64,000 nucleotides of DNA from Terebella lapidaria (taxonomy: Eukaryota; Annelida; Polychaeta; Terebellida; Terebellidae), in NCBI GenBank assembly GCA_949152475.1, contig OX424560.1, forward strand, positions 20,585,106 to 20,649,105. Direction: 5' to 3'. Both the position numbers and the translations under genes were made by a program. Each line of letters starts with the position of its first letter. The first letter of the stretch is position 1. Below are positions 56,651 through 64,000 of the stretch, piece by piece. Under the pieces are notes generated by a model. The model ran no database searches and was not told the origin of the DNA. It saw nothing but the letters and a program-made list of their open reading frames with translations.

Positions 56651-56914
56651 TTAACAACTATATGTGTCCTTTTCTGATACAAACATCTGTAACCTCTGTT
56701 TTGCAATGTCGTGCAATTTTGGTGGCGACATTCTGAGGGCATATTTCAGGCATGGAAATCGACGCTTTAAGATTCCGAACATGCACTCCACGTTTACTCT
56801 TATACGAGAATGAGCACTGTTATATCTTTCTTGTTGTCGGTGACAGGATACAGGTATTAGTAGATCGTTAGAAGAAAGTGTTTCAGTGGGTACCCAGATG
56901 CACCCAGCATCCAA
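56651..56914 (-). pseudogene. HARBI1-like (PIF/Harbinger) transposase fragment
   Basis: The frame contains ERYNSAHSRIRVNVECMFGI followed by LKRRFPCLKYALRMSP, which is the C-terminal signature of Harbinger transposases (YNxxHxxxRxxVExxFGxLKxRFxxL). Only the last part of the domain is present and there is no upstream catalytic region. The LINE at 56910 is joined to its 5' side. Confidence 0.7.
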
Positions 56915-58959
56915 TCCTACGCCTTGACTTGCTTGCCTCCTTGGGACTAGTGCAACATGTCAGTGTCTCCACTCATCAGAGTGGACACATTCTGGACTTT
57001 GTTATCACTCGGTGTGATGATTCACTCTTCACCATACGCAGCGTCATGAACGAAGGTCTTTCGGACCACTACTGTGTGTACTTCGATGTCTGTGTTAATA
57101 CTGCATGTCTGATGGAACAGAAGATCACGGTGAGGAAGCTGCGTAGACTGAACGTTGGCCAGTTCGCCAATGATCTGTCTGTGGTCCTTGCAGAGGAAAC
57201 ACCTGCTGTGGCTGTTGAATCTGTATGTGATAGATACAACACGGCTATCACACGAGTGATGGATACCCATGCTCCATTGTGCGAGGTTTTACCAAAACCA
57301 GGCAAGAGGAAAGCTTGGTATAATGACACGATTCACAAGGCACGCAGGGCACGCCGTAAACTGGAGAGGAAGTATCGCAAGACTGGCTTGACAGTGCACC
57401 TGGAAATGCTCCAGGAACAACAGAAGGTTGTTGTGAGGCTAATAGATGCAGCCAAGAAGGAACATTTCCAAAGCAAACTTGCCGAGTGCGATACCCGCAG
57501 TATGTTCAGAACGGTCAAAGGTCTAACTCAACCACAAGGGGATTCGATGCCTTCAGATCAGAGTTCGTCTCAGCTGGCGAACACTTTTGCGGACTTCTTT
57601 CGTGACAAGGTTGAGAACATACGGCTCAATCTGAGCAACTCGTCCATCGATGATGACCGAGAACTCCCGGATTGCGCACCAGCAATGGAGTTCTTGCAGG
57701 AGCTTCCTCTTGTGACTCTGGACGACACTCAGAAGCTGGTCAAGAATGCACCAACCAAGTCGTGCTCCATGGACCCTTTGCCTACCTGGCTCCTAAAGGA
57801 TGACAGAGTTCTGCCGGTCGTGGTCGGGGAAGTGGCTTCAATCATCAATGCCTCATTAGCCTCTGGCAAGATACCATCATCTCTGAAGAAGGCCATGGTA
57901 ACGCCACTGATAAAGAAGCCGGGTTTGGACCCAAACACTCTGAAAAACTTCAGGCCAGTGTCAAACCTGGCTTTCGTCGGCAAGTTAGTCGAAAAGGTTG
58001 TGGCCCGTCACATCACTGCCCACATGTCCAGACATAGACTCTTCCATGTCTATCAGTCTGCCTACCGGAAAGGTCACAGTGTCGAAACTGCACTCTTGAA
58101 AGTGAAAAGCGACATCGACAGAGCTCTAGACGAGGGTGACGGCGTGCTTCTACTCCTGATGGATCTATCTGCGGCCTTCGATACTGTGGATCACACCCTA
58201 CTGCTCGACCGGCTTGCCAGTGTGATTGGTGTGCGTGGCAAGGCATTGAACTTGTTGGAGAGCTACCTGAGGAATCGTTCTCAGTGTGTCTGTGTTCGAG
58301 GGGAGACATCCGTGGAGACCCCACTTCAGACGGGAGTACCACAGGGCAGCGTGCTGGGGCCGCTGTTGTTCCTGTGCTACTGCCTCCCGCTTGCCCGAGT
58401 CATCGACACCCACCCTGTGTCCCGACACAGTTACGCAGATGACACGCAAGTTTATGTTCGTTTCAGGCTGGGTGACATGCAGTCGCTCCACCTAGCTATT
58501 TCTGTGCTGGAAGCATGTGTTGACATTCGAATCTGGATGACCAGAAACAAGTTACAACTAAATGACAGCAAAACGGAACTACTACTCGTGGCTTCAAAGC
58601 ACGGCATGGCCAACGTCATGGCATGCAACCCAGCAGTCAGGGTAGGCAGCGCCAGCATCAAACCTTCTGAATCTGTCAGAGACTTGGGTGGCATCTTTGA
58701 CAAGCATATGGACATGACAGCACAGGTGAATCGGATAACATCGTCTATGTACTACCACATTCGACTTATTGGTAGGATCCGTCATATCCTTGACAGAGAC
58801 TCCTGCGTGAAGCTAGTCAATGCGCTGGTTACATCACGTCTGGACTTCAACAATGCTTTGCTTGCAGAACAACCAGAGCGGGTGTTGTCGAGGCTGCAGC
58901 TAGCACAGAATGCAGCAGCCAGAATGGTATCCGGATCAGAATGGTATACGCAAGTATGA
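56878..58959 (+). pseudogene. LINE ORF2: endonuclease end and reverse transcriptase
   Basis: A frame of 693 codons without stops. Visible motifs: end of the APE-type endonuclease (about residues 15-60), then reverse transcriptase with KAMVTPLIKKPGLD, NFRPVSNLAFVGKLVEKV, QSAYRKGHSVETALLKV, LLLLMDLSAAFDTVDHTLL (about 425), TGVPQGSVLGPLLFLCY and the catalytic SYADDTQVYV (about 518). ESVRDLGGIFD and SRLDFNNALLAEQPE are typical of CR1/L2 elements. The first 10-15 codons are flanking DNA, not element. The frame breaks at about 58935, where 17 bases (agaatggtatccggatc) are followed by a second near copy; the protein resumes in the +1 frame. Confidence 0.85.
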
Positions 58960-59395
58960 CCACATCAGCCCGGTTCTTCGTGCACTGCATTGGCTTCCGG
59001 TCAAACAAAGAATTTGTTACAAGATCCTGCTGGTGGTGTACAAGATTGTGCATGGGATCAATCCTCCGGAATATCTCACTGACCTACTCACATCGTATGT
59101 GCCTCCGCGGCAACTTCGCTCCTCGTCCCTGACTTCAACATTCGTGGTTCCACGCGTTAAGAAACAAGTCGGCGAGAGAGCGTTCCGTGTGGTAGCAGCT
59201 CGTCTCTGGAACGACATTAGTGAGGATCTCCGCCAGAGCTTGTCAATTGAGGCATTCAAGAAAAACTTGAAAACCTACCTGTTCACGGTGTAAAACTTCC
59301 CAGACTTTGAGGATATGAACACACGGCGCATAGAAATGCATCATAATGTTGCGCGTTACAAATTAATGACATTATTATTATTATTATTATTGATC
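56910..59395 (+). mobile_element. 5'-truncated CR1/L2-type LINE with (ATT)n tail
   Basis: The element starts inside the endonuclease domain (HVSVSTHQSGHILDFVITR) and runs through reverse transcriptase and the C-terminal region to a tail of ATT repeats (about 59370-59393). The last part before the tail, gcgcgttacaaattaatgac, is similar to the end of the SINE at 50270. Flanking target duplications were not identified. Confidence 0.85.
58937..59293 (+). pseudogene. LINE ORF2 C-terminal part after frameshift
   Basis: Continues in the second frame with RKYDHISPVLRALHWLPVKQ, ILLVVYKIVHGINPPEYL and FRVVAARLWNDISEDLR, the conserved C-terminal region of CR1/L2 LINEs, ending KTYLFTV at a stop. The two frames together make one protein interrupted only by the 17-bp duplication. 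Confidence 0.85.
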
Positions 59396-61349
59396 GCTTA
59401 TGGTAAATTGCCACTGAGCCTGTGGTGTGTACAATTAGACATTTAGACCCTACTGAATAATTGGTGAACGCATTTTGTACAATATGACTTAGTGCGCTCC
59501 CAGGCCCTTGGGTCTAATCCAAGCATTTACCGTATCTGGTATTGTTGCAACTATGAAAAGTACAACCCGTTGCTGTCATCTGTATTAACAAGAAAAGTAG
59601 AATGTGCGGACAGTAGAATGTTGTGAGGGGAGCCTACATGACAATCAAAACCACAGCTCTGAGTGGCCCTGTACACTTGAAAAAACCATGCAAGGGCTCA
59701 GCTGAAGGGTGGTGACCATTAACGGACTAGAGCAACATGCGCCTACAACAATGGTACTGCTGGCAATCTTGAACATCCATAAAGACCATGTGAGTGAATA
59801 TCGGAGAATAAAACACATAATTTTTTAATGAATCTACCGGCTATACTTAACATTTATTTGATTCCATAGGCCTGTGTTAAAGGTAATTATATTTTGAATA
59901 TAGCCTTATTAATTACCAGGAACTACTGCAGTCTGAAACCGGTCCTTGGGATTATACATGTATTAGCCATCCTGGCAAATGCCAATGAACACGTGAAGTT
60001 CAACACAATTCAGAGAATGGTTTCTCTTCTCCGTTACAAGAGCGGTAGTCCCTAGCACGTGATTTACGTACATGTACTGGTATATGTTGAATGGGTGGAA
60101 AATCACAAAAATAAATGGACGCAGACATTTCTCGGAATACAGGAAATTACACAAACAGCATCTCCCCAGAAACACAATACAGAAAAACTTATGTCAATAA
60201 CGACACAAATCATGCAATAATTATACAATGTGAACACTGAACAGACTGCTAAATTCCTAATATGTTTTCTAAATACAATTGACCTTACGACTGACATGGG
60301 TAAACATCTTTTCTGTGAAGCGTACACCTCGGACAAATATTGCCGAACAATAGTCGATAGTAATCCCCTCGGACAAACAACTCAAAGCATACACCGTCGT
60401 GAGGTCAATTGTCAGTAAAGTCTCAATACAGTTGAGTCAATACAATAAAGCCAGTGTACAGAGCAGTTGAGCACCAACAATCCACCTGTAGCTCAAAATT
60501 TAGTTCCAATTGTGCATTCAAAACATTGTATCCAAAATAAAATTACACACTAGTAATTTAAAGCAGCTGACTTCAAAACCAGTCAATATTTTTTTGAAAA
60601 CTATATTTCATATTAAACATGCTAAACCAACTGAATGAAACATACTACACATCAAGTGTAATGAAAATAACCAGTCCTCAGGGAAATATTGCTCATTTGA
60701 ACAGGCGGTTCTCGCGTAAATACAGGAACTGTATCCATCATACGCAGATGTATACAAGCATAGAAGTGCGAGATAGACTGACAATTCCACGCAAATCATG
60801 GAATATCACTGATTATTTTCTCACAACTACACAATATATGCAGATACGAACTGGAAAATGTACTCGATGTGGACTTTAAAGCGCGATTTGAGCATTTGTT
60901 TACATTCGGGTTTGATGGATACACTTCGTTTGTTTATTTACAAAACCGGTACAAAATGGGCACTAAAACGGATGGAAAGACAACTCGGACGAACTGTAAT
61001 CGTCAAAATCATTGAGCACACCTTTTGTTATATTGCATTAGATGTTTTTAACAAAAAAATAGTTGTGAAAAAATATTGCGTACATTCGAAGGCAGCAGCT
61101 TTAACCAATGTCATCAGGTGTAATACAATGTTTTGATGGACGTTAACATTTGAATGTTGAACTATTAAAAGATGCGAACTGTGTATTGTTTGCTAGATTT
61201 CATGAGTAGCGCGTGTGTGTATGTCTGTCTGTATAACAATCAATGTGAGGACGAAGGGGTTGATTGCGCACCAACGTACACGGTACCTGACCGGTATGCG
61301 GGGACTCGGGGACTTACACTCAAGTCCTCACAGCGAAATGCGTTTATAA
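59396..61349. other. Intergenic, no gene seen
   Basis: AT-rich. Short frames on both strands show no domain or splice support. Confidence 0.4.
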
Positions 61350-61357
61350 AAATTCTG

Positions 61358-61482
61358 GGCCCAAGTATCGTACACTGCTCCTTAATACTACTCGTCCACT
61401 GAAAACATACCATTTAATCCGTCTCGCACCTTTTTAATCCTTATTAAATATAGAGGAAGGCGCAGGATATCATACTTGGGCC
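61358..61482. mobile_element. Short MITE with 8-bp target duplication
   Basis: 125 bp, ends ggcccaagtat / atacttgggcc, flanked by aaattctg at 61350-61357 and 61483-61490. An 8-bp duplication fits hAT or P-type transposases, although the CAG start common in hAT is absent. Related copies lie at 38615-38735 and inside the hairpin at 54380. Confidence 0.8.
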
Positions 61483-61490
61483 AAATTCTG

Positions 61491-64000
61491 TATGATATTC
61501 GGGTTACCCGTACAGCAAGTTTCCTGAGCGTCGTCGGTTTGTTCGTTCTCTTGCACTGGCCATACACTTTATTCTGTTGGTAGCGCCATCAATTATAATG
61601 GTGTGTGAAGGAATCACAAAGCTCCGCCCAGTTGAACCATCGAACCACCTTATTGTCATTTTAGGGAATGAGCACGCAGAGCGATCTGGTTAGTGCAGCA
61701 TTTCATACATATTGTGCATATCAAACAAAGGGACATAGACAAAACATTCTATTCTTGGATAAAAATCTGTCGATCGTCTGACAATTGCGTATTGTTCGAA
61801 TGGGCCAGCAAATAACTACATAGTTGGTATAGTTATCCAGGGCCCTGGAATAGACCAGTGTTTTGGTCACATTAACCAGACTACCCTTGCTAAAGAAAAC
61901 ATAAACAAATAAATATACAGTGAGTGTGTTGTGGTTCTCACATCAATATGTTCTGCGTGTATTCAATTTGGTGGGTTCTCAGATGTGTGTGTTTTCGCTC
62001 TACATCAATATGTTCTATGTGAAAGGTAAAAGTCCCAACTTTAGAACAACAGGTAGGGCCATCTGCATGGGCTTGAGGTGGTATTAATGATCTAATTTGC
62101 ATCCATCCTCTTCGATTGATGGTAATTTGGGCATTGGCACGAGTGTATCAAGTCGCACAATGATTTGGAAATGTGAACGTCTGATGAGCCAACGCAGTGC
62201 ATCGTAAGTGAGTGACAACTTTTATGGTGTCTTTGAATGGGACATCATGATTCTCATCTCATCCACACATGATAGATTCGAAGAAATATGGTACAATCAC
62301 AATGTAAATTGCTGCTCAAGCGCTCCTTCAGTGTCGAGGGACAGAACGCCAACACCCAGATCCTTCAACAACTCAAGCTCAGTGAAGAAATTTTTAGCTT
62401 GATCTGTTCTCATGCACTGAAAACTGGTTGGTACTAGTACACCCAGAATATGCAATGAATGCTGATAGACATGAACTAACATGTCTTTGGATATACTATT
62501 TGGTCGGGCTTTGTTTCTACCGCAACATATTGTATTTTACGTTTGTTATTGGCATAATCAAAATTTGGTTGTATTGGTTGTAATAGATTGATATTTACGT
62601 TCACTGTAGTCCTAGGTGATGATATGTTCTGTGATGAACTTGTGATCAATTGAACTACCAGAACACATCTAAACTTCTTATTATTATAAGTTTATTTTAT
62701 TTTACTCAACTTTTCAACACTATGGAGACAGTCATTAATAAATTATTTGTTTCCTAAATCCTTTCTATTCATACTTGTATATACTGAACTACATAGGGAG
62801 GAAGTGCAACTTCAGCAGCGACGCATACAACACGACGAAGTTCCGTGTTGAGAGGGAGGAGAGGATGTCGATGATTGTTTTGATGCAGCAATTGATCAAG
62901 AAGTAGACCTCAGCAATTTATGTACCCACACATACTAGTAGTCCTTTTTAAAATGAAATGGAATTTAGCTACTACTTTACATATTTATGCATTGTATGTT
63001 CAGTATGTGTGCTGCAATATGTAGATTTGAGTAAATTATTAATGATAGGAATATCACAGTGACTACCATACTTTAACTCGTTCCGCTTTATGTTTGACCT
63101 GCACCATGCAACATGGATGAATTCTTTGGTCGTTTGGCACATAATTACTTGGAAATGTTTACATGTAGTGTATCCCACCTGTGTTCGATGAAATTTTCAA
63201 CCAAGATATAGTTGTATGTGAAGCATGGCACCTGCAGGCACAGGGCTCTTTACAGACTTGAATAAACGCACACAATCTCTGTCCTCTCTTCTAACATGAC
63301 ACATACGGCCGTTTGTGCGTGGTTTTGAAAAAAAAAACGTGTAAACTAAGTGAGACGGTTTGGACAAATAACTGTAACATGTGTTCTAGAACTGTTTTAC
63401 TCAAAAGAATGTTTTCATGTGCTACTTACTTACTCACCCACACCTCAAGGATGTTCATGACCGGATATTTGATACCATGAGTTGAGGGCAAACACATCCC
63501 TCAAATATAAACTGAGAGTGATATTCGAATATTGAAAACGGCCCAGAAATGAATAAGGTAAGAATCTCGTCGATGGAACCTGTTGACCACGATCAATCTA
63601 CGCACACCACCAGCATTAATAATACTTTTTACGAGAACTCATGTAAGGCCTCTCGCCAGATACATATATATACAATATAGTGTGCTGAATAACAGATATT
63701 TTAGCAATTAACAAGTTGCAAATTATAATGTATTATTTCCTAGTGATCGCATATCATACGTGAATGAAGAAATGAAAGGAGAAGACATATTTCAGAAAAA
63801 AAAAAACTCCAAATCCTTTGAGCTGGCTTCGAACAAGATGATTCGTAAAGAGGAAAGAAAAAGAAGTAAGTCTGGGCTTCTTCATTAAACGTGCAGTAAG
63901 AGTCATGCAGATGGAGGTTATCCAGAGGATCGACATCTTTACCTCATGGCTCCACCTAGAATGGTAATATATGTTCTACCACTGCCAGATCAACCTCGAG
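61491..64000. other. Intergenic, no confident gene
   Basis: A minus-strand frame at 62297-62482 ends QAKNFFTELELLKDLGVGVL... and is preceded by an acceptor-like TTTTCAG, so it might be a 3'-terminal exon, but there is no domain match. Nothing else is recognisable to the window end. Confidence 0.3.

Noticed and set aside
57022..58785. Several minus-strand frames of 60-109 residues
   Set aside because: Antisense shadows of the LINE reverse transcriptase.

Overview
The window looks like nuclear DNA of a marine invertebrate animal. It is AT-rich, has short exons with GT-AG introns, extracellular-protein domains typical of metazoans, and abundant non-LTR elements, SINEs and foldback elements. Frequent acatgta-type motifs and the repeat texture suggest a mollusc-like or other lophotrochozoan or amphioxus-like genome, but the phylum cannot be fixed from the sequence alone.

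Bases 1-28409, minus strand, are one very large secreted multidomain gene read from right to left. Its first exon (signal peptide) is at 28409 and its 3' end runs off the left edge. I traced about 94 exons, in frame throughout, giving roughly 13.7 kb of coding sequence or about 4,570 residues. Domain order is signal peptide, EMI, EGF, TB-like, then three VWD-C8-TIL assemblies, four LDL receptor class A repeats, Thr/Ser/Pro mucin linkers, three diverged two-exon cassettes, and finally a tandem array of at least 14 copies of a four-exon cassette of about 987 bp. EMI followed by three VWD assemblies and LDLa repeats is the N-terminal plan of SCO-spondin; the mucin-like repeats take the place of the TSP1/LDLa series expected there. 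The array has a higher-order trimer period of about 2,958 bp with two hybrid units, the mark of recent unequal exchange.

Bases 28600-38600 are mostly non-coding: a possible small secreted-peptide gene (33251-33487, plus), two foldback elements (30018-30524 and 36861-37360), and a 441-bp tandem duplication. Bases 39140-40267 (minus) hold an intronless type II membrane 2-O-sulfotransferase. Bases 40960-49700 are layers of transposon debris: LINE reverse-transcriptase remnants, a third foldback element, a 1.36-kb tandem duplication that copied part of that element, a candidate long solo LTR, and an LTR-type primer-binding site.

Bases 49700-64000 are further mobile-element territory: a SINE, a TA-flanked foldback element, a HARBI1-like transposase fragment, a 5'-truncated CR1/L2-type LINE (56910-59395) with one duplication-caused frameshift, and a 125-bp element with an 8-bp target duplication. 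No confident host gene was found right of 40.3 kb.

The observations most worth a second look are the recombining mucin-repeat array, the foldback-element family with 6-bp target duplications, and an intronic minisatellite whose every unit copies the neighbouring splice acceptor.
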